Source: Prolixibacteraceae bacterium | GTDB taxonomy: Bacteria > Bacteroidota > Bacteroidia > Bacteroidales > Prolixibacteraceae | Direction of reading: 5' to 3' | Assembly (NCBI GenBank): GCA_018648265.1 | Contig: JABGRN010000032.1 | Location: 1-49,737, forward strand | Length of the DNA stretch: 49,737 nucleotides | Shown: piece after piece, positions 34,283 to 43,616 of the stretch | How the letters are laid out: each line of letters begins with the position of its first letter | Numbering within the stretch: the stretch's first letter is position 1 | Notes under the pieces: generated by a model | What the model saw: the letters and a program-made list of their open reading frames with translations, nothing else | Databases searched by the model: none | What the model was told of the DNA's origin: nothing | Translations under genes and position numbers: made by a program

Positions 34283-34504
34283 ATGTATTGGACTCTTGAA
34301 CTTGCATCGAAATTGGAAGATGCACCCTGGCCGGCGACTAAAGATGAATTAATTGATTATGCGATTCGTTCGGGCGCGCCGTTGGAGGTTATAGAAAACC
34401 TCCAGGAAATTGAAGACGAAGGGGAATCATACGAAAGTATTGAGGATATTTGGCCGGACTACCCCAGTAAAGACGATTTCTTTTTTAATGAAGATGAGTA
34501 TTAA
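34283..34504 (+). CDS. DUF2795 domain protein
   Basis: A 73-aa, strongly acidic cytosolic protein, nearly all of it the conserved Bacteroidota core: YWTLELASKLEDAPWPATKD, then EVIENLQEIEDEGESYESIE and a DIWPDYPSKDDFFFNEDEY tail. It stands alone with its own promoter and a strong terminator. Very high conservation of small single-copy proteins of this kind suggests an important housekeeping role, but none is established to my knowledge. Confidence 0.92.
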   Translation: MYWTLELASKLEDAPWPATKDELIDYAIRSGAPLEVIENLQEIEDEGESYESIEDIWPDYPSKDDFFFNEDEY

Positions 34505-34520
34505 TTGTATCTAAAATGAT

Positions 34521-34560
34521 AACAATAAAGCATCCGTCGGTTGACGGATGCTTTATTGTT
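34521..34560. terminator. Strong bidirectional terminator
   Basis: A perfect 18-bp stem (AACAATAAAGCATCCGTC with its complement) encloses GGTT. The A- and T-rich outer stem allows termination from both sides, serving the DUF2795 gene and the convergent DsrE gene. Confidence 0.9.
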
Positions 34561-34585
34561 TTATAAAGGTTTGACAATTTTGAAC

Positions 34586-35005
34586 CTACAAGCTTAAAGT
34601 TTTCCACCCTTCTTTAATATATTTTGTTAACGGTGTGCCCATCCCTTTAACATCAATTCCAAATTCTGCTAGTTTTTTATCAACATCGTACATCCGGGCG
34701 CAGGCTATACAAGCTTCCACTTTCACTCCGGCTTCCTGCATTTTTTTTACATAATCCTGTAAAGATTTATTTTCAGAAAGTAATTTTGCTGATGGCCCCC
34801 AAACAATCAGAACAACTTCGTCGAACCAAGCTTGTTTTTTTGCATTGTAAGTGTACATAAATGCCATTTTTTCAGCAACATCTGGATCACCACTGGTCCA
34901 AAGTACTGCCAGTTTGTTTGAATTATCTTCCATTTTAGTCTCAGTTTGCGCAAATACTCTTGTAAAAAGTGAAATTGCCAGTAATAAAAAGATTATTATT
35001 TTCAT
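34586..35005 (-). CDS. Exported DsrE-fold protein
   Basis: A 139-aa protein with a signal peptide (MKIIIFLLLAISLFTRVFAQ) and a DsrE-like domain (about 30-135). Motifs: LAVLWTSGDPDVAEKM, FDEVVLIVWGPSAKLL, and VEACIACARMYDV with two Cys near the position used for persulfide transfer in DsrE/TusD proteins. Periplasmic location makes a cytosolic sulfur-relay role unlikely; a redox role is a guess. It stands as a single gene between two terminator-like regions. Confidence 0.85.
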   Translation of the reverse strand: MKIIIFLLLAISLFTRVFAQTETKMEDNSNKLAVLWTSGDPDVAEKMAFMYTYNAKKQAWFDEVVLIVWGPSAKLLSENKSLQDYVKKMQEAGVKVEACIACARMYDVDKKLAEFGIDVKGMGTPLTKYIKEGWKTLSL

Positions 35006-35177
35006 CTCTTGTAATTTTATTAGTTGTTTAAATTAAAACATTCCAAATTAATAAAAGTTTTTAAACAAGGTTTAGAAAGTGTTTTAGTTCAAAACTATTT
35101 GCTAAATATTAGATTTTGTACCAGGTTCATTTGTTGTAATAATTTTGATCCAATGTCGTTTAATTATTGAACCCAGA

Positions 35178-35225
35178 TTTCGACTCCGCTCAGTCTGACT
35201 GTCACCCTGATCGTAATCGAAGGGT
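35178..35225. repeat. REP-like palindromic sequence
   Basis: Within a 364-bp gap, a TTTCGACTCCGCTCAG segment leads into CAGTC-T-GACTG and then an imperfect hairpin (ACCCTGAT-CGTA-ATC-GA-AGGGT). From memory, very similar TCGACTCCGCTCAG and GTCACCCTGA sequences recur between genes across Bacteroidota. No second copy occurs in this window. The rest of the gap is AT-rich and holds nothing recognised. Confidence 0.5.
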
Positions 35226-35369
35226 AGTTAATACTCAGATTATCTTAATTCGAGTCTTAACTAAACAACATTGAATTTTGATTTTCAAAATAGGTAAAAA
35301 TTTAAACAGTGTCTTAATATTGTATAAATTCATTTACTATTTTTACCAAACCAATAAAATCATAAAATC

Positions 35370-37982
35370 ATGAGAAAATATTTTACAAGCCTTTTTTTAA
35401 TCCTTATTACATTTTGCTCTTTTGCACAAAACGAAAACTTTGAGTTTTTAAATACCAGTTTACCAATTAATGAACGGGTTGCTTTATTAGTTTCGCAAAT
35501 GACAGTAGAGGAGAAAATCGACCAGTTGGTTTATACTTCGTCGGCTATTGAACGTTTAAAAGTACCTGAATACAATTGGTGGAACGAATGTTTGCATGGT
35601 GTGGCCCGTGCAGGTTACGCAACTGTATTTCCACAATCGATTACAATTGCCGGTTCATGGGATAAAGATTTGATGTTTCGTGTGGCGACAGCTATTTCTG
35701 ATGAAGCAAGGGCAAAACATCACGAATTTGTACGCAATGGGAAACGTGGGATTTACCAGGGATTAACTTTTTGGTCACCAAATATTAATATTTTTCGCGA
35801 TCCACGCTGGGGACGCGGTCACGAAACGTACGGTGAAGATCCATATTTAACAGGTCAAATGGGGACTCAATTTGTAAAAGGTTTGCAGGGTGAAAATCCC
35901 AAATATTTGAAGGTTGTGGCAACAGCAAAACATTACGCAGTCCATTCAGGTCCGGAACCTTTGCGACATGAATTTAATGCACAAGTAAGTGAACGCGATT
36001 TACGCGAAACTTATTTGCCGGCGTTTAGGTCGTTGGTAAAAGAGGGTGGTGTTTATTCAGTTATGGGTGCGTATAATCAGTTTCGCGATTATCCATGTTG
36101 TGCCAGTCCGGAATTGGATAATATTTTAAGAAAAGAATGGGGTTTTGAAGGTTACGTAGTTTCTGACTGCTGGGCTATTTCCGACTTTTATAAATATCAG
36201 GGATTCTCGAAAGATGCTGCAGAAGCTTCTGCAATTGCTGTTAAAAGCGGAACCGATTTGAATTGTGGCAATTCATATCCTCATTTAAAAGAAGCTTTTA
36301 AACGTGGAATAATTGAGGAAAAAGATTTGGATGTGGCTGTAAAACGTTTGTTCACCGCCCGTTTTAAATTGGGGATGTTCGACCCCGACGAAGATGTCCC
36401 GTTTGCACAAATCCCTTTTTCGGTTAACACTTCAAAAGAAAATGCAGCTCTTTCGTTGGAAGCTGCCAGAAAGAGTATTGTCCTTCTAAAAAATGATGAG
36501 AATATTTTACCTCTTTCAAAAGAGATTAAAACGATTGCTGTGATTGGACCGAATGCCGACAATTGGGAGGCTTTGGTTGGCAATTATAACGGGATTGCTA
36601 AAAATCCGGTGACTGTTTTTGAAGGCTTAAAAAATAAATTAAAAAATACCGAAGTAATTTTTGCTGAGGGTTCACATTTAGCAAGTGGTGTAAGTAATCT
36701 TCAGGCAATTCCTGAAAAATATTTGCTTTCTGAACAAGGAAAACCGGGTGTTGTTGGTGAATATTTTGACAATGCTAAATTGGAAGGCGAACCAGCATTT
36801 ACAAGGGTCGATAAAAACATAGATTTTTATTGGGAATTCGATGCACCATCATCTCTTCTTCCAAACGACGATTTTAGTGTACGCTGGACCGGATATTTAG
36901 TTCCTCCGCATACAGGCACTTACAATATTGGCTGTTGGGGAATGCCAGAACTTGAAGTGTGGTTAGAAGGTGAAAAAATTCTAAATCATAGAACTGAGCA
37001 CCATGCTTTTCATCACGAAAAAGCTGTTGAATTAGAGGGCGGTTTGAAATACAAGTTTGTTTATGAATATAAAAACTGGTACGGCGATGGCGATGCTAAA
37101 CTGATGTGGACAAAACCAAACAAAAACATGGAACAGGAAGCTATTGAAGTAGCAAACAATGCTGATGCCGTAGTTTTGGTTCTAGGATTATCTCAACGTT
37201 TAGAAGGGGAGGAGATGCCAATCCAGGTGGATGGTTTTGCCGGCGGCGACCGTACACATTTAAAGTTGCCACAAACACAGCGCGATTTAATGCAAGCAAT
37301 AAAAAAAACGGGGAAACCTATTATTTTGGTATTGTTAAATGGAAGTGCAATGGCTGTTAACTGGGCTGAAGAAAACCTTGATGCAATCATTTCCGCCGGT
37401 TATCCCGGCCAGGAAGGAGGAAATGCTGTTGCCGATGTTTTGTTTGGTGATTACAACCCTGCCGGACGATTACCTGTTACATATTACAAATCGGTCGATC
37501 AACTTCCGGCTTTTGAGGAATACGATATGAAAGGCAGGACATATAAATATTTTGACAAAGAACCACTTTATCCTTTTGGTTATGGTTTGAGTTATACAAC
37601 TTTTGAATATTCAGGTTTGAAGGTTGCTAATAAAGCAAAAATAGGCGATAACGTATCTATAAAAGTTAAAGTTACCAATACTGGTAAGATGGCCGGGGAA
37701 GAAGTTGTCCAGCTTTATTTAAAAGATGAAGAGGCTTCAACCCCTCGTCCGAAATTGCAATTGGAAGGTTTTGATCGCATCCACTTGGATCCGGGCGAAT
37801 CTAAAACAGTTGAATTTGTATTAAGTCCACGACAGTTTTCGTTAATTGGAAAAGACGATATTAGAATTGTTGAAAAAGGGAAATTTTCCATATCTGTTGG
37901 AGGTGGGCAACCTAATTTAAAGGGTACTGATTCTGTATCAGGAAAAATTAAATTAAAGGGCAAAAATATGGAAATGAAATAA
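35370..37982 (+). CDS. GH3 glycosidase with PA14 insert
   Basis: An 870-aa secreted glycoside hydrolase (signal peptide 1-19). The N-terminal TIM-barrel carries YNWWNECLHGVARAG, DPRWGRGHETYGEDP, the KHYA motif and the nucleophile Asp266 in VVSDCWAI. The second GH3 domain (about 380-450 and 595-740) is interrupted by a PA14 carbohydrate-binding-like domain (about 458-585). A fibronectin-III-like domain (about 760-850) ends the protein. The NECLHG signature and PA14 insertion resemble beta-xylosidases and related beta-glucosidases. No SusCD or other polysaccharide-locus genes are adjacent. It is the only clear carbohydrate-active hydrolase here. Confidence 0.94.
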   Translation: MRKYFTSLFLILITFCSFAQNENFEFLNTSLPINERVALLVSQMTVEEKIDQLVYTSSAIERLKVPEYNWWNECLHGVARAGYATVFPQSITIAGSWDKDLMFRVATAISDEARAKHHEFVRNGKRGIYQGLTFWSPNINIFRDPRWGRGHETYGEDPYLTGQMGTQFVKGLQGENPKYLKVVATAKHYAVHSGPEPLRHEFNAQVSERDLRETYLPAFRSLVKEGGVYSVMGAYNQFRDYPCCASPELDNILRKEWGFEGYVVSDCWAISDFYKYQGFSKDAAEASAIAVKSGTDLNCGNSYPHLKEAFKRGIIEEKDLDVAVKRLFTARFKLGMFDPDEDVPFAQIPFSVNTSKENAALSLEAARKSIVLLKNDENILPLSKEIKTIAVIGPNADNWEALVGNYNGIAKNPVTVFEGLKNKLKNTEVIFAEGSHLASGVSNLQAIPEKYLLSEQGKPGVVGEYFDNAKLEGEPAFTRVDKNIDFYWEFDAPSSLLPNDDFSVRWTGYLVPPHTGTYNIGCWGMPELEVWLEGEKILNHRTEHHAFHHEKAVELEGGLKYKFVYEYKNWYGDGDAKLMWTKPNKNMEQEAIEVANNADAVVLVLGLSQRLEGEEMPIQVDGFAGGDRTHLKLPQTQRDLMQAIKKTGKPIILVLLNGSAMAVNWAEENLDAIISAGYPGQEGGNAVADVLFGDYNPAGRLPVTYYKSVDQLPAFEEYDMKGRTYKYFDKEPLYPFGYGLSYTTFEYSGLKVANKAKIGDNVSIKVKVTNTGKMAGEEVVQLYLKDEEASTPRPKLQLEGFDRIHLDPGESKTVEFVLSPRQFSLIGKDDIRIVEKGKFSISVGGGQPNLKGTDSVSGKIKLKGKNMEMK

Positions 37983-38196
37983 TGTCGGGAATAGTAAAAC
38001 TGTGGATTTTGTATTTTGTGCAAACAGAAACAAATAAATAACAATAAAACAAAACCCATTATTGAACATTTATATTTGTAATTTGAGAATCGATAATTTT
38101 ATACAAAAAGTGGCTGGTTTTATTGAAGGACATTAACTAAATGACATTAATTTATTATTGTATATTTACTCAAATATTCTTTTAGAAAACAAAAGA

Positions 38197-40071
38197 ATGA
38201 AATCAAAAAAATCATTTTTCAAGCTTTTAAATCCGCTAAGTTTATCTTTTCGGGACAAAACCTATGAACATGATTTTTTAAAATATTACAAGTCTAATAC
38301 GGTTGGGCATATTCGAATTGCCATGATTATTTCTGTTGGCCTTTTTTTAATTTTTGCATGGCTCGATGCATATCTATTTCCTGAATTTAAAAGTTATTTT
38401 TATCAGATTCGATTCTATTTTGTAATCCCTGTTATATTGTTTGGAATTGTATATACCCTTTTTTCTTCATCGTTAAAATATTTGCAAGAAGTTACATCAC
38501 TTTTCACTTTTTTGGCAGGTTGTGGTATTTTAGCGATGTTGCATTTTGGGGGACCAGATGTAAATATTCTATATTATGTTGGTTTAATCTTGATTTTTAT
38601 TTTTAATTACGACTTTTTAAAATTAAGGTTTGTAGCAGCCAGCATTGTAGGTTTATTACTTTTGATCGGGTATATTCTGATAGCTAAAGAAATTAATACG
38701 ACCCCACAAGTTTTAATAGCGAGCCTTTTTTTTCTGGTTTCTGCAAATATTATGGGAATGGTGTCTGCCTATTTTTACGAGTACATTAACCGTAAATACT
38801 ATTATTCAAATTATTTGTTGGGGCTGGAAAAGAAAAAAACAGTGGAAATTAATTTGAATTTAGAAGATCAGGTAAAAGAACGTACATCAAAGCTGGAAAA
38901 AATAAATAAAGATTTGGTAGTGGCCAAAGAGGCAGCCGAGGAGTCGGACCGTTTAAAATCTGTTTTTTTGGCAACCATGTCGCACGAGTTGCGGACACCT
39001 TTAAATGCAATAATCGGTTTTTCGGAATTAATACAATCTTCCCGGGACGAAATAGAGGAAAATTTATCTTTTGCTTCTACGATAAATAATAGTGGGCATC
39101 ATTTATTAAGTTTGGTTGAAGATCTATTCGATATCACTTTAATCGATTCGGGGGAAATAAAATTAAAGAAAAGCGAATTTAATCTTTTATATCTACTGAA
39201 AAATATTGAAGAAATTATGCTCGTGGAGCGTTCAAAAATGGGCAAGGAACATATTGCTTTTGAATTCAGCCCCTGTTTAATAACCTCCGATTGTTTGGTT
39301 TTTACCGATGAAAATAAATTAAAACAGGTTCTTTTAAATTTGTTAAAGAACGCTTTTAAATTTACTGTCGATGGAAAAATAAGTTATGGATGCAGTGAAG
39401 AGATTAAAGAAAATAAGTATTACCTGAAATTCTTTGTCAGAGATACCGGAATAGGCATTCCCAAAGATAAACTGGATCTTATTTTCAATGTGTTCCGACA
39501 AGTTGATGATGCAGATACCCGAAAATTTGATGGGGCAGGTATTGGCCTTTCGGTGGCAAAAAAGTTGGTAAATATTTTGGGTGGCGAAATTTGGGTTGAT
39601 TCAAAATTAGGTGAAGAATCGGTATTCTATTTTACGATTTTAAACAGGCGGATAGAAAAAAAATCAAAAGTCGATAACGATTCTTATGAAAAGAAAAAGG
39701 ATGGGGATGAATTTGTTAATACTGTCCTTGTGGTAGAAGACGACGAACCAAGTTTTTATTTGATCGATATACTTTTAAAAAAATGGGGCCTAAAAACAGC
39801 CTGGGCAAAAAATGGTAAAGATGCGATCGGCCTGTTTAAAGAAAAGGAAGGGTTTGATATTATTTTAATGGATTTAAATATGCCGGTTTTTAATGGATTT
39901 GAGACAACCAAACAAATTAAACAAATTAACCCAGTCCAGGTGGTTATTGCACAAACTGCTTATGCCGTAGCCGGAGATAAAGAAAAAGCACTTGCCGCTG
40001 GTTGCGACGATTATATTTCAAAACCAATAAATGCAGATAAAATGAAGCAGATAATTTATAAATATATATAG
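38197..40071 (+). CDS. Hybrid sensor histidine kinase
   Basis: From the ATG at 38197, a 624-aa protein. About six membrane helices (about 36-195) form a sensor without a visible periplasmic domain. A coiled linker leads to HisKA (FLATMSHELRTPLNA, phospho-acceptor His263), HATPase (N-box Asn385, DTGIGIP, GAGIGLS), and a C-terminal receiver domain with acidic pair Glu515/Asp516, phospho-acceptor Asp559 and Lys609. No DNA-binding output is attached and no response regulator is adjacent, so it probably relays to a phosphotransfer protein. A TTG 39 bp upstream is an alternative start. Confidence 0.92.
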   Translation: MKSKKSFFKLLNPLSLSFRDKTYEHDFLKYYKSNTVGHIRIAMIISVGLFLIFAWLDAYLFPEFKSYFYQIRFYFVIPVILFGIVYTLFSSSLKYLQEVTSLFTFLAGCGILAMLHFGGPDVNILYYVGLILIFIFNYDFLKLRFVAASIVGLLLLIGYILIAKEINTTPQVLIASLFFLVSANIMGMVSAYFYEYINRKYYYSNYLLGLEKKKTVEINLNLEDQVKERTSKLEKINKDLVVAKEAAEESDRLKSVFLATMSHELRTPLNAIIGFSELIQSSRDEIEENLSFASTINNSGHHLLSLVEDLFDITLIDSGEIKLKKSEFNLLYLLKNIEEIMLVERSKMGKEHIAFEFSPCLITSDCLVFTDENKLKQVLLNLLKNAFKFTVDGKISYGCSEEIKENKYYLKFFVRDTGIGIPKDKLDLIFNVFRQVDDADTRKFDGAGIGLSVAKKLVNILGGEIWVDSKLGEESVFYFTILNRRIEKKSKVDNDSYEKKKDGDEFVNTVLVVEDDEPSFYLIDILLKKWGLKTAWAKNGKDAIGLFKEKEGFDIILMDLNMPVFNGFETTKQIKQINPVQVVIAQTAYAVAGDKEKALAAGCDDYISKPINADKMKQIIYKYI

Positions 40072-40224
40072 ATATTGTTAAACTTAGATTGTTGTATATT
40101 AGCTATTTGACTCATCATTAAAAATCTTAAGTTTGAAATTAGACTTAATTTTTTCTTATTTTTCCAATATTATTGGTAGATTGCTTTCCAATCATTTTAT
40201 TGTTTAACTATTAAATTCAAATTC

Positions 40225-41400
40225 ATGAAAAAAATCCTAATTATTAGTTTGATGGCTATTGCCGTCATTTTCTCTTCTTGTGAAAAAACCGAAGAAATGT
40301 TGGTTTCTCCAGATGAAATCGAATTTACAAATTTTTCTGATGAGGTAATTCCCGGGCAATACATTGTAATTTTTGAATCGTCAGGATTAAAATCTGCTTA
40401 TAAAGATAAAATTACTGCCGACAATGTTGTATTAAGCCGGGCAGAAGAAATTTTTAATTTACAACAAATTGAAATGAACGAACCTGAATTGGTTTACAGT
40501 GCAGCATTTGAAGGTATGGCAATAAAAATGAGCGAAGCCGAAGCTGAAAAACTTGCCGGTGCAAAAGGGGTTGCCGGTGTTTGGCCCGACATAATTGTTG
40601 CACTTGGCCGCTGGAATACTGACCCTGTAGATCCTCCGGCACAGGTTGTTCAATACGGTGTTGAGCGAACTGGTTATGCAAATTATACGGGTAGTTCTAA
40701 AGCCTGGATTATTGATACCGGAATTGATTTGGACCACCCTGATTTAAATGTTGACCAAATAAATGGGGCAAATTTCGATACAAGGGTTTCTTCACCAGAC
40801 GATGATCACGGACATGGGACCCATTGTGCGGGAGTTGTAGGCGCAATTGACAATACCATTGGAGTTGTTGGTGTTGCTGCCGGTGCAACAGTAGTTCCGG
40901 TAAAAGTATTAGATAAAAGAGGCAGGGGAGCTTCTTCTGTAATTATTGCTGGTATTGATTATGTTGCTGCAAATGCTGCTCCGGGAGATGTTGCTAATTT
41001 GAGTCTTGGAGGAGGTATTTACGAGCTTACCGATTTAGCTGTTATTGCTTTGGGTGCAAAAGGTATTTATGTGGCATTAGCGGCAGGAAACGAAAGTGAG
41101 GATGCTGAAAATCATTCGCCTGCCCGTGCAGAAGGTGCTAATTTATATACTGTTTCTGCAATGGATATAAATGACAATTGGGCATCTTTCTCAAATTTTG
41201 GTGATCATGTTGATTATTGTGCCCCCGGTGTAAATGTCTTTTCTACCTATAAGGGAGGTGCATTTGCTACAATGAGCGGAACGTCAATGGCAGCTCCTCA
41301 TGTTTGTGGATTACTGCTTTTAACAAATGATAATTTAACTACCGATGGTTATGTAAACGGGGATCCCGATGGAAACCCGGATCCAATAGCTCATAACTAA
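40225..41400 (+). CDS. Subtilisin-like (S8) peptidase lipoprotein
   Basis: A 391-aa peptidase with a lipoprotein signal (AIAVIFSSC, Cys19). An inhibitor-I9-like propeptide segment (about 42-128) begins IPGQYIVIFESSG. The S8 catalytic triad is intact: Asp164 (IIDTGID), His197 (HGHGTHCAG) and Ser354 (GTSMAAPH), with the oxyanion Asn289. It lacks a type IX secretion tail and ends shortly after the catalytic domain. The domain order is as in proteinase-K-type enzymes. A cell-surface protease is likely; its substrate is unknown. A strong hairpin terminator follows. Confidence 0.94.
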   Translation: MKKILIISLMAIAVIFSSCEKTEEMLVSPDEIEFTNFSDEVIPGQYIVIFESSGLKSAYKDKITADNVVLSRAEEIFNLQQIEMNEPELVYSAAFEGMAIKMSEAEAEKLAGAKGVAGVWPDIIVALGRWNTDPVDPPAQVVQYGVERTGYANYTGSSKAWIIDTGIDLDHPDLNVDQINGANFDTRVSSPDDDHGHGTHCAGVVGAIDNTIGVVGVAAGATVVPVKVLDKRGRGASSVIIAGIDYVAANAAPGDVANLSLGGGIYELTDLAVIALGAKGIYVALAAGNESEDAENHSPARAEGANLYTVSAMDINDNWASFSNFGDHVDYCAPGVNVFSTYKGGAFATMSGTSMAAPHVCGLLLLTNDNLTTDGYVNGDPDGNPDPIAHN

Positions 41401-41417
41401 GCTTAATAAATTTTTTG

Positions 41418-41451
41418 AAAAAAGGTTGTCGGTTTTGCGGCAACCTTTTTT
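41418..41451. terminator. Terminator between subtilase and membrane protein
   Basis: An 11-bp stem, AAAAAAGGTTG with CAACCTTTTTT, encloses a 12-nt loop. It lies between two convergent genes and has A/T-tracts for both strands. Confidence 0.85.
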
Positions 41452-41458
41452 GTGTTTA

Positions 41459-42154
41459 TTAAGCGGATAGTTTGCTTCCCTTTTTATAAAAAAATGAATA
41501 AATGACAAGAAATGTAAATGTCCCAAAAACTGAGTTTGTAAAATAAGTAAGTGCCGTTGGCGAATCTCCAAGAGCCCAAATTCCGAGAGCAAAAGGAAGA
41601 ATACAAAAAAATGCAACGGTTTTCGAGAACCAGTTCCTTTTTATTAATTCAACCGAAAAAAGTAGAAATGCAAATGTCAGGGTTCCCCATTTTAACCAGG
41701 TTATAAAATGTAATTTTTTCAGAAGTGGGATGAATAATGATTCATTTAAATTAGAAAGATAGATTTCTGTAATTTTTAGTAAAATAAAGTTTTCAAAAAA
41801 ATCGCTAAACAACGCAATTATCGTAAAAAGGATCCCAATATTTAGCCATTGCCTGTTAAATTCTTTCGATGCTATTTTGAAAAGGGAAATAAGGAAAAGT
41901 GAGTAGGTTAACATAAACCCAAAATCAATATAATTCCCAATATCGGTCATTTGAATTTCCATTTCTGAAAGGCCACTAAAAAGTAAGTTTAAATCCTGAA
42001 TGCTTTTTGCAAACTCAAAAGCAACAATAAAACTTTGAAAACCCATTGGAACTTTAAGCGGAAAATAACTGCCCATCAATAAAACAAAAATTATTAATGG
42101 GATGGCAAGCAATCCATTTTTAGCAAAAGGATGAGTTTTAAAATATTCTTTCAT
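41459..42154 (-). CDS. Polytopic membrane protein, unknown function
   Basis: A 231-aa inner-membrane protein with about six hydrophobic segments (near 14-32, 73-92, 103-127, 144-165, 175-195, 205-222). I recognise no family. It lies 6 nt downstream of the beta-lactamase-like hydrolase on the same strand, so the two are likely one transcript. A short amphipathic stretch, SGLSEMEIQMTDIGNY, lies between the first two hydrophobic regions. Confidence 0.78.
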   Translation of the reverse strand: MKEYFKTHPFAKNGLLAIPLIIFVLLMGSYFPLKVPMGFQSFIVAFEFAKSIQDLNLLFSGLSEMEIQMTDIGNYIDFGFMLTYSLFLISLFKIASKEFNRQWLNIGILFTIIALFSDFFENFILLKITEIYLSNLNESLFIPLLKKLHFITWLKWGTLTFAFLLFSVELIKRNWFSKTVAFFCILPFALGIWALGDSPTALTYFTNSVFGTFTFLVIYSFFYKKGSKLSA

Positions 42155-42160
42155 AAGTTT

Positions 42161-43465
42161 CTAATCATCAATTGCCCCGTAAATAATTGCGTACATTTTA
42201 TTCCAAAAATCGCCGTGATTAAAAGGTACGATTTGTGTCATTCCCACAAAAATCAGTTCTTCCTGTGGGTCGATAAAAAACTTGGTATTAAAATATCCAC
42301 CCCATTCGTAAGTACCCGGCGATTTTGAGCTACGCCCTTTTGCTTCTTCAGTTAATAAAGAAAATCCAAGCCCGTAAGTAACACCCGGACTTTTACTAAA
42401 ACCTGTCCCTTTTTTATTCAATTCTATCATTTGGTCACTGGTTATCAATTCAATAGTGTTTCTTCCTAAAAGTTGAAATCCATTGTATTTCCCACTGTTT
42501 AGCAAAGTTTGAATTAATATTGCATAATCGAGTGCTGTTGACGATAGACCGCCACCGCCGGCAAAGTTGGTTAATCCTGTTGTTTTTGGATAGTTTAGTC
42601 CGCCAAATTCACCTTGTTGTTCAGCCAGTTTAAATCCATCTTTTGTTTGCATATAAACGGGAACTAATCTTGAATGTCTGTTTTCAGGAAGATAAAAATA
42701 GCTGTCATCCATCCCTATCGGTTCAAAAATATTTTGTCTGAAATATTCATCTAAACCAACATCCGAAACTACTTCTATTACACGACCTAAAACATCCATG
42801 TTCAAGCCATACATATATTTTTCTCCGGGTTGAAAAACAAGCGGTGCTTTTGCAATTTGATTTGTCATTTCTTCTGTATTCGAAGTTGGGTGCGAAAGAC
42901 CAAATTCATCCAAATTAAATTTATTATAAACAATTTGAATTTTTCCGGGATTAAAACCACCGTACGAAATTCCCGAAGTATGCGTTAAAAGGTGACGAAT
43001 TGTTACCGGACGATTTGCCGGAACAGTTGTATAACTCGAATCGGTTTTATCAAATGAATCCAGAACTTTTTGTTCTCTAAAAGAAGGAATATATTTTTGT
43101 ACAGGTTCATCCAGCCCTAATTTTCCTTGTTCGTATAATTGCATAATTGCAACGGTGGTTACTGCTTTGGTCATCGAAGCAATTCTGAAAATATCGTTCT
43201 GTCTGTACTTTTCATTCTTTTCATCACGCGTTCCAAAACTTTTGTTGTAAACGATATTTCCTTTGCGGGCAACTAAAAACACACCGCCTGGAACTTTTTC
43301 ATCATCAATGTATTTTTGAATAAAATCATCGAGCAGTTCCAATCTTTGGGCATTCATTCCAGCTTGTTCAGGATTGGTTTCTTTTAGGACTTGTGCATTT
43401 GTAGTAATTCCGGAATAAACAAATAGCAGCGAAACGAAAAGTAATTTAATGTTGAAGTATTTCAT
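42161..43465 (-). CDS. Serine beta-lactamase/DD-peptidase-like hydrolase
   Basis: A 434-aa exported hydrolase of the class C beta-lactamase/esterase family (signal peptide about 1-24). SxxK is SMTK with Ser97 and Lys100; the second motif is near YGLN (Tyr219), followed by conserved GGGGLSSTALDYA. The C terminus holds the GGYFNTKFFIDP region that replaces the KTG triad. Such proteins act as esterases, D-aminopeptidases or weak beta-lactamases; sequence alone does not say. It heads a two-gene unit with a membrane protein and is divergent from an ECF sigma operon. Confidence 0.9.
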   Translation of the reverse strand: MKYFNIKLLFVSLLFVYSGITTNAQVLKETNPEQAGMNAQRLELLDDFIQKYIDDEKVPGGVFLVARKGNIVYNKSFGTRDEKNEKYRQNDIFRIASMTKAVTTVAIMQLYEQGKLGLDEPVQKYIPSFREQKVLDSFDKTDSSYTTVPANRPVTIRHLLTHTSGISYGGFNPGKIQIVYNKFNLDEFGLSHPTSNTEEMTNQIAKAPLVFQPGEKYMYGLNMDVLGRVIEVVSDVGLDEYFRQNIFEPIGMDDSYFYLPENRHSRLVPVYMQTKDGFKLAEQQGEFGGLNYPKTTGLTNFAGGGGLSSTALDYAILIQTLLNSGKYNGFQLLGRNTIELITSDQMIELNKKGTGFSKSPGVTYGLGFSLLTEEAKGRSSKSPGTYEWGGYFNTKFFIDPQEELIFVGMTQIVPFNHGDFWNKMYAIIYGAIDD

Positions 43466-43616
43466 TTGAATAAGGTTTAATTATGAAATTGACAATTATT
43501 TATGAAGTATAAAAATAGTTAAAAACATGATCTTTTAAAGAGTAGGTGCTAATTTTATCATTAGTTCGGGCAACGAACCTGTTTCAAATTGCATTCAACA
43601 TTAAAAAGGATTTTAA

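Noticed and set aside
35370-37982. Polysaccharide utilisation locus around the GH3 gene
   Set aside because: No SusC/SusD pair, no hybrid regulator adjacent in the right arrangement and no other CAZymes nearby.
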